Assembly: GCA_049516595.1 (NCBI GenBank) | Contig: JBEKSY010000005.1 | Span: 1 to 64,000 of the forward strand | Length of the DNA stretch: 64,000 nt | Direction of reading: 5' to 3' | From: JBEKHT01 sp049516595 | GTDB taxonomy: Bacteria; Chloroflexota; Anaerolineae; Anaerolineales; RBG-16-64-43 | In this document: piece by piece, positions 35,161-42,657 of the stretch | How the letters are laid out: every line of letters starts with the position of its first letter | Numbering within the stretch: the stretch's first letter is position 1 | Position numbers and translations under genes: made by a program | The notes under the pieces: model-generated | What the model was told of the DNA's origin: nothing | Seen by the model: only the letters and a program-made list of their open reading frames with translations | Database searches by the model: none

Positions 35161-36127
35161 ATTGAAAAGATGGAGATGGGGAACGGCCAGATGGTTCGTC
35201 CTCCTGTTCATCCTCTTGGGAACCGTAGGCGCGATCTTCTTTCCACCCATTCGGCCCAGCATTGAGCTGGCCGCGGAGGGGCTCGGCCGGCCCCTGGTCA
35301 CGCTTCCCATAGTCGGGGCCATCGGCCTGACCAACACCTTGATCGCCACCTTCCTGGTGGACCTGCTACTGCTTGGGTTAGTGGTCGCTTTCCAGCGGGC
35401 GGTCAAGGACGAGGACAGCATTCCGGGAGGCATCGTTGGTGCTCTGGAAGCGGTCCTGGAGATGCTGTACCAAATTGCCGAATCAACCGCCGGGAAGTGG
35501 GCGCGTGCCATCTTCCCGTTCATGGCGACGACGGTGCTGATGGTGTTGCTCGCGAACTGGATGGAGCTCATCCCGTTTGTGGATAGCTTCGGGCGCGTAG
35601 TGCCCGTCGAGTCAGGCCAGACCGGCTACCTCGTGCGTACGTTGGGGCCGATCGAGGCTCTGGTAAAAACAGAATCCGGGGCCGGGACGGCCGAACGCTA
35701 CGCGCTGATCCCGTACGTGCGGGTGGCTTCCACGGATTTGAACTTCACCATCGCTCTGGCCCTCGTGGTGATGACCATGGTCCAGGTAACGGGCTTTCGC
35801 TCCCAGGGTTTTGGCTACCTGAGCAAATTCTTCCAATTCAGGAATCTGTTCCGCAAGCCTTTCCTCGGCCTGATCGACCTGTTCGTCGGTTTTCTGGAGC
35901 TGCTCCAAGAATTCTTCCGAGTGATCTCGTTCTCCTTCCGGTTGTTTGGGAATTTATTTGCGGGTTCGGTCTTGCTGATTGTCGTCGGGAGCCTCGTTCC
36001 CGTTGCCGCTCAGTCAGGCCTCCTGCTTTTTGAACTCCTGATCGGGCTCATCCAGGCCCTGGTGTTTGGAATGCTCACGCTGATCTTCATGTCCATGGCC
36101 ACTTCTGGCCATGGATCGGACGCCTGA
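35132..36127 (+). CDS. atpB: F-type ATP synthase subunit a
   Basis: A 331-residue membrane subunit that forms the proton half-channels against the c-ring. The essential Arg is in FFRVISFSFRLFGNLFAGSVLL (about residues 262-283; helix with SFRLFGN), and the C-terminal LIQALVFGMLTLIFM is typical. The ATG at 35132 has GGGAGAGG 2 bases upstream; the longer frame from 35021 is inside atpZ and is not used. It is somewhat longer than the E. coli protein because of the N-terminal and loop regions. Confidence 0.95.
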   Translation: MTAATSNKPELKRWRWGTARWFVLLFILLGTVGAIFFPPIRPSIELAAEGLGRPLVTLPIVGAIGLTNTLIATFLVDLLLLGLVVAFQRAVKDEDSIPGGIVGALEAVLEMLYQIAESTAGKWARAIFPFMATTVLMVLLANWMELIPFVDSFGRVVPVESGQTGYLVRTLGPIEALVKTESGAGTAERYALIPYVRVASTDLNFTIALALVVMTMVQVTGFRSQGFGYLSKFFQFRNLFRKPFLGLIDLFVGFLELLQEFFRVISFSFRLFGNLFAGSVLLIVVGSLVPVAAQSGLLLFELLIGLIQALVFGMLTLIFMSMATSGHGSDA

Positions 36128-36196
36128 TTCCGCTGGGGAGGTCTCGGGCCCGGATGGGTCCCGCCAAGCCAACGAACCCATGGAGGACATGACACC

Positions 36197-36442
36197 ATGA
36201 CGGCGGAAGTCGCACTGATCTTGATCCGAGGGCTTAGGTTCTTGGGTGCAGGGCTGGCCATGACGGGTGCAATTGGAGCCGGACTCGGCGTGGGCCTGAT
36301 CGGCTATGGAGCGCTTCAGGGCATGGCGCGCAATCCGGAGGCGACCGGCATGTTGCAGACCAACATGATCCTGGCCATTGCTTTGTGCGAGGCGATTGCC
36401 ATCTACGCTTTGGTGGCGGCTCTGTTGATTCTCTTCGTGTGA
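36197..36442 (+). CDS. atpE: F-type ATP synthase subunit c
   Basis: An 81-residue two-helix proteolipid that forms the rotor ring. The Gly-rich first helix reads TGAIGAGLGVGLIGYGA, the polar loop is ARNPEATG (about residues 44-51), and the ion-carrying Glu is in ALCEAIAIYAL (about 63-73). The residues next to that Glu do not form the full Na+-binding set, so H+ is the likelier ion; that is inference. GGAGGA lies about 9 bases before the ATG. Confidence 0.95.
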   Translation: MTAEVALILIRGLRFLGAGLAMTGAIGAGLGVGLIGYGALQGMARNPEATGMLQTNMILAIALCEAIAIYALVAALLILFV

Positions 36443-36488
36443 AGGCTCTCGCCTGCTGTCCCTGCGGGTTGCGGTAAGGAGCAGAGGT

Positions 36489-37229
36489 ATGCAAGCACTG
36501 GGTATTAATCTCGGCTACCTTCTGGTACAGATCCTCAATTTCCTGATCATGCTGGTGGTCCTGCGCAAGTGGGTCTACCCGCCCCTGGTTAAGATGCTGG
36601 AATCGCGGCGCCAGAAGATCGCTCAGAGCATGAGGGACGCTCGCGTGGTGGCCGAGGCCCGGGCGAATGCGGAGAAGGAGGCCGCGCGGGTTCTGGCCGA
36701 AGGCCAGCAGCAGGCGGCTCAGCGCCTGAAGGACACCACCGACCGCGCCGACGCGATCATGCAGGAGATGCGCACGGCCGCGCAGCGCGAACTGGAAGAC
36801 CTGCGCAAAGCGGCCACCGCAGAAGCCGAGGCCGAACGCAACCGCATCCTGGCGGAACTGCGAGGAGAGATTGCGGGCTTGGCCATAGCGGCTGCCCAAA
36901 AACTCATTGGAGAGGCGCTGGACGAGCAACGCCAGCGGGAATTGATCAACAATTTCTTCAGCGGCGTCCGAAATGGGAAAGTGGAAGTCCTTCAAGACAT
37001 CTCCACCCTGCCGGGGGCCACGGCGGAAGTGGTTAGCGCTCTGCCTCTCACCGAGGCGGAAGAGGATATGGTGCGCCGCGACATGGTGGCACGCATGGGG
37101 GGCAGCGCGACCCTCTCGTTCCGCGTGGACCCCACCATCCTGGGCGGCCTCAAGATCCGGATCGGAGACCGCGTGCTGGACGGGTCCGTCGCTGGCCAAC
37201 TGGGCAGCCTTCGCGAGTCTCTGCACTGA
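36489..37229 (+). CDS. atpF: fused ATP synthase subunit b / C-terminal delta
   Basis: A 246-residue protein. Residues 1-165 are an ordinary b subunit: one helix (about 8-26), KWVYPPLVKMLESRR, then a long Ala/Arg/Glu coiled coil. From about 170 on, the sequence matches the C-terminal part of subunit delta/OSCP, with VSALPLTEAEEDMV, FRVDPTILGGLKIRIGD and DGSVAGQLGSLRESL. The N-terminal helical bundle of delta is not evident. Delta-type fusions to b are known in mycobacteria, with a different order. AAGGAG precedes the ATG. Genes for alpha, gamma, beta and epsilon do not follow. Confidence 0.9.
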   Translation: MQALGINLGYLLVQILNFLIMLVVLRKWVYPPLVKMLESRRQKIAQSMRDARVVAEARANAEKEAARVLAEGQQQAAQRLKDTTDRADAIMQEMRTAAQRELEDLRKAATAEAEAERNRILAELRGEIAGLAIAAAQKLIGEALDEQRQRELINNFFSGVRNGKVEVLQDISTLPGATAEVVSALPLTEAEEDMVRRDMVARMGGSATLSFRVDPTILGGLKIRIGDRVLDGSVAGQLGSLRESLH

Positions 37230-37298
37230 GCCAGGAGGCCGTGAGTTTCCAGGATCTGCCGGATAACCCGGGCTGATGACTTTCCCCGCAAGTTGAAC

Positions 37299-37330
37299 GG
37301 CTCCGAGGCGAAGTAGGCCCGGAGCCTTTT
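37299..37330 (+). terminator. rho-independent terminator of the nuo-atp cluster
   Basis: GGCTCCG (37299-37305) pairs with CGGAGCC (37320-37326) around a 14-base loop and is followed by TTTT. It shows that the ATP synthase gene set really ends after the b-delta gene. Confidence 0.75.
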
Positions 37331-37356
37331 GACTGTGCCTCCAGGACGGTTATACT
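37329..37356 (+). promoter_or_regulatory. promoter of murE
   Basis: TTGACT (37329-37334), a 16-base spacer and TATACT (37351-37356). Its -35 overlaps the U-run of the preceding terminator. The open frame beginning at 37329 cannot be the true gene start because it begins in this promoter. Confidence 0.75.
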
Positions 37357-37409
37357 CGGCTCGACCCGAAGAGGGGGAACCTCCTCCTGGGCCATCGGAG
37401 TTGGGCGGA

Positions 37410-38963
37410 ATGGGAAGTCAACTGCGAGATCTCTTATCCGGATTGGCGGGGGTGGCAGCGGGAAGCTTCCCGGATTGCCCCGTGACGGGGGTGGTGGAAG
37501 ACTCACGTCGCGTTCTACCCGGCTCGCTGTTCGTTGCCATCCCCGGGTCCGGAGCAGACGGCCATCGGTTCATCCCGCAGGCCGTCCAGGCAGGGGCTTG
37601 TGCGGTTGTCGGGGAGGAGCGGATCGGGGATCTCGGGATTCCCTACGTTCGGGTTCCCGATTCCCGCCGGGCGCTCAGCATTCTCGCGGCGGGTTGGTGG
37701 GGATTCCCGGCCCGCAAGATGGTGATGATCGGGGTAACCGGCACGGACGGGAAGACCACAACCTGCAGCCTGATCTTCGAGATTCTCAAGCAGGGGGGCG
37801 TCTCGGCCGGGATGATCAGTACCGTTCATGCCCTGATTGGCCGGGAGGTCGTGGACACGGGTTTTCACGTGACGACTCCGGGGGCTCCGGACCTCCAGGC
37901 CCTTTTGGCCCGCATGGTTCAGGCTGGAATTACCCATTGCGTGCTGGAAGTCACCTCCCATGCCCTCGCCCAACGTCGAGTTGAAGGTTGTGAGTTCGAC
38001 ATCGGCGCGGTCACGAACATCACCCGAGAGCACCTTGACTACCACAGTTCCTTCGAGGCCTACCGTGAGGCGAAATCAGGCTTATTGGCCGGTCTGGCCA
38101 ACAGCTCTCCCAAACCATACGCCTGCAGGAAGCTGGCGGTGCTCAACCGGGAGGATCCCTCGTTTGAGTTCCTGCAATCCCGATCGACGGTTGAGGTCCT
38201 CTCCTACGGCAGGTCGGATCTCAGCCAGGTTCGCGGGACAGACATAAGACTCGGCCCGGCCGGCTTGCAGATGCAAGTCCAGTTCTTGGACACAAGATTC
38301 GCCCTTCAAAGCCCTTTGCTGGGCGCGCACAACGCGTTCAATGTGCTGGCGGCGGTGGGGGTGACCGCAGGCGCGTTGGGCCTACCCCGGGAGACGGTCG
38401 CCGAGGGGGTGCATGCCCTCCGGTCTGTGCCCGGACGAATGGAGCTCATCGACCTGGGCCAAGACTTCACAGCCATCGTGGATTTTGCCCATACTCCCAA
38501 TGCCTTAAAGGCCGCCTTGGGAGCTGCCCGGGGCCTGACCACTGGCCGAGTGATTGCGGTGTTTGGCTCGGCCGGACTGCGCGACCGTGAAAAGCGCGGC
38601 TTGATGGCCGCGATCTCGGTCGACCTCGCCGACTTCACCCTGCTCACTGCGGAGGATCCTCGCACGGAAGAGGTGAAGGAGATCCTGACGGAGATGGCAT
38701 CGGGCGCTCGGGGAAGAGGTGGGGTGGAAGGGAAAAACTTCTGGAGCGTTCCGGACCGCTCCCAGGCGATCTTGTCGGCGGTGGAACTCGCCGAGCCTGG
38801 GGATCTGGTCATCGTCTGCGGAAAGGGACACGAGCAGTCCATGTGCTTCGGCGAAGTGGAATATCCTTGGGATGATCGCCTCGCGCTGCGGGCGGCAATT
38901 GCCCAGCGTCTCCACCTGGCGGGCTGGCCGATGCCGCGTCTGCCAACTTGGGGGACCGGCTAG
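37410..38963 (+). CDS. murE: UDP-N-acetylmuramyl-tripeptide synthetase (MurE family)
   Basis: A 517-residue Mur ligase that adds the third amino acid to UDP-MurNAc-L-Ala-D-Glu in the cytoplasm. The P-loop reads GVTGTDGKTTT (about residues 111-121), STVHALIGR and HVTTPGAPDLQ follow, and TSHALAQRRVEG and FTNITREHLDYH-like NITREHLDYH (about 210-219) are conserved. The third-residue specificity motif reads AEDPRTE rather than the DNPR of diaminopimelate enzymes, so Lys or ornithine is possible. The ATG at 37410 follows the promoter by 53 bases, with GGGCGG nearby. Confidence 0.93.
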   Translation: MGSQLRDLLSGLAGVAAGSFPDCPVTGVVEDSRRVLPGSLFVAIPGSGADGHRFIPQAVQAGACAVVGEERIGDLGIPYVRVPDSRRALSILAAGWWGFPARKMVMIGVTGTDGKTTTCSLIFEILKQGGVSAGMISTVHALIGREVVDTGFHVTTPGAPDLQALLARMVQAGITHCVLEVTSHALAQRRVEGCEFDIGAVTNITREHLDYHSSFEAYREAKSGLLAGLANSSPKPYACRKLAVLNREDPSFEFLQSRSTVEVLSYGRSDLSQVRGTDIRLGPAGLQMQVQFLDTRFALQSPLLGAHNAFNVLAAVGVTAGALGLPRETVAEGVHALRSVPGRMELIDLGQDFTAIVDFAHTPNALKAALGAARGLTTGRVIAVFGSAGLRDREKRGLMAAISVDLADFTLLTAEDPRTEEVKEILTEMASGARGRGGVEGKNFWSVPDRSQAILSAVELAEPGDLVIVCGKGHEQSMCFGEVEYPWDDRLALRAAIAQRLHLAGWPMPRLPTWGTG

Positions 38964-39071
38964 GCTCCACGCGCGAGCGGGTCGCGTCTCGGACCGCAAG
39001 GCCGCCTCTCCGCGGCCGCTGAGGGCACCCGGCCCCGGAGGGAGGCCGTCGCCCGGGGTTCTCGGAATGAA

Positions 39072-39101
39072 TTGACATGGGCCTTTCAGGTGTGATAAAC
39101 T
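39072..39101 (+). promoter_or_regulatory. promoter of the SAM riboswitch-MAT transcript
   Basis: TTGACA (39072-39077) is a perfect -35. The -10 region TGTGATAAACT (39091-39101) gives GATAAA at 16 bases or TAAACT at 18 bases spacing. The riboswitch aptamer begins about 30 bases downstream. Confidence 0.8.
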
Positions 39102-39130
39102 CGCTCCACAATTGAACACTGTACGGCTCC

Positions 39131-39241
39131 CTTATCCAGAGAGGCGGAGGGACCGGCCCTGTGATGCCTCGGCAGCCTGTCGTCAGACCCCGGACGATAA
39201 GGTGCCAATTCCGGCAGGACGGGACGTTCTGGAAGATAAGA
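39131..39241 (+). ncRNA. SAM-I (S-box) riboswitch aptamer
   Basis: Signature elements occur in order: CTTATCCAGAGAGGCGGAGGG at the 5' side (P1, kink-turn), CCGGCCCTGTGATGCCTCGGCAGC, then AGGTGCCAATTCC and finally GGAAGATAAG, whose GATAAG closes P1 with CTTATC. This is the S-box consensus, which binds S-adenosylmethionine and turns genes off. The 3' P1 strand TAAGAGG can instead pair with CCTCTTA at 39269-39275 in the terminator, giving the usual switch between antiterminator and terminator. Confidence 0.95.
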
Positions 39242-39261
39242 GGCGGTGCTGTCGCATGAGA

Positions 39262-39300
39262 TCGCGCCCCTCTTACGAATTGGGGCGCGAACCTTTTCTT
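39262..39300 (+). terminator. SAM riboswitch expression-platform terminator
   Basis: TCGCGCCCC (39262-39270) pairs with GGGGCGCGA (39282-39290), followed by CCTTTTCTT. Part of its 5' arm and loop (CCTCTTA) is complementary to the aptamer's closing strand. It ends 13 bases before the gene start. Confidence 0.85.
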
Positions 39301-39312
39301 CATGGAGGCAGC

Positions 39313-40500
39313 ATGGAAAGGAACATCGTGGTCACCGAGACCACCGGTCGGTTCATCGAGGATATCCCGGTGGAAATCGTCGAGCGCAAGGGAATCGGCC
39401 ACCCGGATTCGCTCTGTGACGGGATCGCCGAGCGGATTTCCGTCGAATACACGCGCTGGTGCGAGGCGAATCTGGGACTTCCCCTGCACCACAACTTCGA
39501 CAAGGTGCAGCTGGTGGCGGGTGATGTCGAAGTTGGTTTCGGCTATGGCGAACTGCTACGACCGATCCGGATTCAGATCGCCGGGCGTGGCACCCCTGAA
39601 TACAACGGTCGCAAAATTCCGCTAGACATCCTGGCCATCCAGGCGGCTAAGGCTCATGTTCGCGAGACGATGCGCTACCTGGATCCAGAGAAGCACATGG
39701 TCGTGGACTGCTTTGCGGGACGAGGATCCGGCGAGCTGATGCACACCGTGGAGGAGGTGCGGGCGAATGATACGTCCTTCGGCTGTGCCCACTGGCCGCG
39801 ATCTAGTGTGGAAACCGCCGTGTTTGAGTCGGCGGAGTATTTGAACCGTGAGCTGATCAACCAGTTCCCGATCGGCGAAGACGTGAAAGTGATGGGCATG
39901 CGCCGAGGCGACGACATCCTGCTTACCTGCGCCGTTCCATTCATCGGGCCTCAGGTGAAGGACGTGACCGAGTACCTGGAAGCCAAGCACAGCGTACAGG
40001 AATCGGTACAAGCCTTTGCCCAGAAGCTAACCAAGCGGCGACGGATGAAGGTGGACGTCAACATGGCCGACAATGATGAGACCGGCGAGGCCTACCTGAC
40101 CCTCACCGGAACTTCGGCGGAGATGGGTGATGACGGATCGGTCGGTCGGGGGAATCGAGTCACCGGGCTAATCACTCCATTCCGCAGCGCCTCCCTCGAG
40201 GCGACCGCGGGCAAGAATCCGATCTCTCATGTGGGCAAGATCTACAACGTTCTCTCTCTGCTGGCGGCCCAGGACATTGTCGCGAAAGTGCCGGGAGCAA
40301 AGGAGGCCAGCGTCTACATCCTCTCCCAGATCGGACACGCTCTGGATCAACCTCTCATCTGCACCGCAAGCATTACCTGGACCAATGGCACCGTTTCCGA
40401 AGCGGACCGCAGGAAGGTCATCGAGATCCTGAATGAACGGCTGGTGAACGTGCATCAGGTGCGCGAACTGCTCGCGAATCGCCAGGTGATGCTGTACTGA
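39313..40500 (+). CDS. mat: methionine adenosyltransferase, archaeal type
   Basis: A 395-residue enzyme that makes S-adenosylmethionine from methionine and ATP. The sequence belongs to the archaeal MAT family (COG1812), not bacterial MetK: GIGHPDSLCDGIAERIS (about residues 30-46) and GDVEVGFGYGE, and later GRGNRVTGLITPFR (about 277-290) and KNPISHVGKIYN (about 298-309). The ATG at 39313 has GGAGG 6 bases upstream. The longer frame from 39112 runs through the riboswitch and is rejected. Control by a SAM-I riboswitch gives product feedback. Confidence 0.95.
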   Translation: MERNIVVTETTGRFIEDIPVEIVERKGIGHPDSLCDGIAERISVEYTRWCEANLGLPLHHNFDKVQLVAGDVEVGFGYGELLRPIRIQIAGRGTPEYNGRKIPLDILAIQAAKAHVRETMRYLDPEKHMVVDCFAGRGSGELMHTVEEVRANDTSFGCAHWPRSSVETAVFESAEYLNRELINQFPIGEDVKVMGMRRGDDILLTCAVPFIGPQVKDVTEYLEAKHSVQESVQAFAQKLTKRRRMKVDVNMADNDETGEAYLTLTGTSAEMGDDGSVGRGNRVTGLITPFRSASLEATAGKNPISHVGKIYNVLSLLAAQDIVAKVPGAKEASVYILSQIGHALDQPLICTASITWTNGTVSEADRRKVIEILNERLVNVHQVRELLANRQVMLY

Positions 40501-40776
40501 TCTCTCGACCTGACGTCCTCCCCGCCAAGCCCCCCAGATCGCCGCTCCAATGACCGGCCTCCTCCGTGGGCAAATGCCCTCGGGTCAGCCCGTTGGCGGA
40601 AGCCGGGCATGTGCTCCCCGCGAGCTGGCCCACCTGGGCCGGTTAGACTTGGTTGGGAGAGCCCCGGCGGTTCTTGTTCAGGCTCGGTCGATTTCTGATC
40701 CCCGTCCCGAATCCGGCGCGGAGGAACCTCTCTTGCGGGAGTCAGCCCCAGCCGAGCCCTTGCCTCCCTGGGGCGG

Positions 40777-41019
40777 GTGGAGGGGTTACGTCTTTCCTGG
40801 GCCTTAGGGCGCCGGGACAGACTCGTGCGGGCGTGGGCCCACGGAGAGCTTTTCCAGCCCCCCCTGCCGGCAGAGCCAGAGCTGGAATTCGCCGCGCCTC
40901 CCCAAATGTGCTGGGATTTCGAAAAACCGTTGCGTCTTGGTGGCAGGCTCACTCAACTGGAGCGGGACCAGCAAGTCGTGATCCGAGTCCCATTCGAGAA
41001 ATCCGGCATCCTCGGGTAG
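40777..41019 (+). CDS. possible small hypothetical protein
   Basis: An 80-codon frame starting at GTG. Its translation is less biased than neighbouring shadow frames, with a plausible folded-looking end (LGGRLTQLERDQQVVIRVPFE). There is only a weak GGGG before the start, no promoter and no recognised family; it may be a gene remnant or chance. Confidence 0.3.
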   Translation: MEGLRLSWALGRRDRLVRAWAHGELFQPPLPAEPELEFAAPPQMCWDFEKPLRLGGRLTQLERDQQVVIRVPFEKSGILG

Positions 41020-41442
41020 CAGTAACCGCCGGTGGTTTGGTTGAGGAACTCTGCCCGCCTGAGGTCGGCGCGCTGCACTAGACCGCCTTCCTGGCCGATT
41101 TCGCGGTCCTGGCTTGGCTCCAAAACGTCCCTTCAGTTTCCGGGCGAAGGCGAAAGGCGAAGGTAGGAGGGACCAGAAACGCACTGGGGTGATGTTCCTC
41201 CTGGGTTGGGGGTGGAGGGAGCGGGGCACTGGGAGACGACAATGCGTGCTCCTGGGATTTGGGCGGTCTGGAGCGCCTTCTCCCGCGGGGGCTTCCCTTC
41301 CCATGCCGGCCGGAAGACTCGACGGGTCCCCACCGAGGCAGGGGCAACTCTGATTCTCAAACCGCGATTCGTGCGGGATTGTGGAAGGCGATTGGTCCTT
41401 CCCAGGCCCGCAAGGGTGAAATGCCTTCCGTACAAAGAGTGA

Positions 41443-41464
41443 GATCCGCCTAAGTGGGCGGATC
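41443..41464. other. inverted repeat, GATCCGCC/GGCGGATC
   Basis: A perfect 8-base-pair stem with a 6-base loop and no U-run on the plus strand. It could end a transcript in either direction or be an operator; it lies 150 bases downstream of the ferredoxin stop. Confidence 0.4.
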
Positions 41465-41613
41465 CAGGCGACTGGGCCTTGAGGAAGGGAACTCAGGAAG
41501 CTCCACGCGTTCTGGTGGATCCGCTGGGACCAATTCCCCAGCCCGTCAAGCTGACTTGCCGAGCTGGCAAGGTTCCGCTCCCCGCGGCCCGCCCGCCGGG
41601 AGGCCCCTGGCCT

Positions 41614-41802
41614 CTAGGCCTTGACGATGCAGTCGACTGGGCAAACCGAGACGCAATGCGGAGAGTCATAGTGGCCCTGGCACTCGACGCAGGTCTCAGC
41701 GTTGATCAGGTACACGGTGTCACCTTCCGAGACCGATTTTGATGGGCACTCCGGCTCGCAAGCACCGCAAGAGATGCATTCCTCGGTGATTCTCATGGCC
41801 AT
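41614..41802 (-). CDS. 2[4Fe-4S] ferredoxin, Alvin/YfhL type
   Basis: A 62-residue electron carrier. Cluster I ligands are in CISCGACEPECP, and cluster II in CVECQGHYDSPHCVSVCP, with eight residues between the second and third Cys, the insertion seen in the Allochromatium vinosum-type ferredoxins. These have low-potential clusters and serve enzymes such as PFOR or hydrogenases. The start MAMRITEEC has GAGGCGG upstream; the longer frame up to 41871 is not supported. It stands alone downstream of the tRNA operon on the same strand. Confidence 0.93.
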   Translation of the reverse strand: MAMRITEECISCGACEPECPSKSVSEGDTVYLINAETCVECQGHYDSPHCVSVCPVDCIVKA

Positions 41803-42104
41803 GGCGTCCGCCTCGGTAGCTGGAATTGGATATTTCCCACAAAGGCTAACCCCATTCAGATCTCCCCTCAATTGACGAATCTAACCCCCTGGGGCTGCCA
41901 ACCGGCAGGACCCGTGAGAGGTTTGCGGCTCGGCCGGTTTTCCGGCCGCCTCTGGAGCAGGATCGGGGCCCGATCCTGTGGGTCCCGGGGCCATGGCCCG
42001 GGAAGGGGGCCGATAAGGAAGATCGGGAAATGAAGAAGGCGCTTGGGGGTCCCTCCCAGTTCTTGAGACCTCCATGCGCCCTCGCTCGATGCGCCCTGTT
42101 CAGG
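41803..42104. other. spacer between ferredoxin and tRNA genes with three stem-loops
   Basis: No gene is supported. The notable content is three consecutive GC-rich inverted repeats at 41931-41948, 41959-41977 and 41983-42003, described separately. Confidence 0.55.
41931..42003 (-). terminator. tandem GC-rich stem-loops downstream of the tRNA operon
   Basis: CGGCCGG-TTTT-CCGGCCG, AGGATCGG-GGC-CCGATCCT and TCCCGGG-7-CCCGGGA follow one another within 75 bases. They lie about 100 bases past tRNA-Cys on its strand and could end or process the tRNA transcript. None has a U-run, so intrinsic termination is uncertain. Confidence 0.45.
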
Positions 42105-42176
<72 letters not shown>

Positions 42177-42191
42177 TGGGGTCGTTCTCAG

Positions 42192-42263
42192 AGCGGGCGA
42201 GGGGATTCGAACCCCCGATCTTCTCCTTGGCAAGGAGACGTTCTGCCGCTGAACCACGCCCGC
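42192..42263 (-). tRNA. tRNA-Gly (GCC)
   Basis: On the minus strand: acceptor GCGGGCG/CGCCCGC, anticodon loop TTGCCAA on a CTCCT-type stem (anticodon GCC), and T-loop TTCGAAT. No CCA is encoded. Confidence 0.97.
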
Positions 42264-42285
42264 AGGGTGACACAGATCAGCCCAG

Positions 42286-42358
42286 TGCCGAGACCCAGAA
42301 TCGAACTGGGGACACCGCGATTTTCAGTCGCGTGCTCTACCAACTGAGCTATCTCGGC
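42286..42358 (-). tRNA. tRNA-Phe (GAA)
   Basis: On the minus strand: acceptor GCCGAGA/TCTCGGC, D-arm with AGCTCAGTTGGTAGAGC, anticodon stem CGCGA/TCGCG with loop CTGAAAA (anticodon GAA), and T-loop TTCGATT. Discriminator A; no CCA encoded. First in the Phe-Gly-Cys tRNA operon. Confidence 0.97.
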
Positions 42359-42396
42359 GTGGTTTTGCCTCGGGTCTTCTTCTGTTGGGCAAAGTG

Positions 42397-42426
42397 ATTG
42401 TACCCATCCCCGGCGTGGATTGTCAA
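42397..42426 (-). promoter_or_regulatory. promoter of the tRNA operon
   Basis: On the minus strand TTGACA (42421-42426), an 18-base spacer and TACAAT (42397-42402). This near-perfect promoter lies about 40 bases before tRNA-Phe, as expected for a strong stable-RNA promoter. Confidence 0.85.
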
Positions 42427-42487
42427 GCGAAGATAGGCCCGGATTGCGCCTTTTGCCCGTGTTGGAGACAGGGCTGGGGACTGCGGC

Positions 42488-42517
42488 TTGTCCGATCGCG
42501 AGGGGTTGTGATATCAT
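42488..42517 (+). promoter_or_regulatory. promoter of greA
   Basis: TTGTCC (42488-42493), an 18-base spacer and TATCAT (42512-42517), preceded by TGA to make an extended -10. It lies about 140 bases before the greA start and is divergent from the tRNA promoter. Confidence 0.6.
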
Positions 42518-42657
42518 CCTACAAAGGCTGGGAGAAGAGATACTCCCAGTCCGTGTTTATGTCTGGACCCGCAGGTCGGTGAAAGGGCGGCGGGAGCTTG
42601 CCGTGCGACCGTGCTCTGCGAGTCATGACCCGCCCACCAAGGGGAGCCAGAGGGCCT

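Larger units (their letters stand above)
40501..41613. other. long, mostly non-coding stretch after the MAT gene
   Basis: About 1.1 kb with only one modest coding candidate (40777-41019). Two secondary-structure signals stand out: GGAAGGC/GCCTTCC enclosing about 34 bases around 41383-41430, and the hairpin GATCCGCC/GGCGGATC at 41443-41464. A short run of GGCGAA-type triplets occurs near 41142-41162. I matched none to a known RNA family. Confidence 0.5.

Noticed and set aside
37329..37409. Longer MurE start at 37329
   Set aside because: That codon lies in the -35 element of the murE promoter and the extra residues are unlike the family.
39112..39312. N-terminal extension of the methionine adenosyltransferase
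   Set aside because: The extension is encoded by the SAM-I riboswitch and its terminator, and a good ribosome site precedes the ATG at 39313.
41479..41742. 87-codon plus-strand frame over the ferredoxin
   Set aside because: It is antisense to the ferredoxin gene, whose eight Cys ligands are intact.
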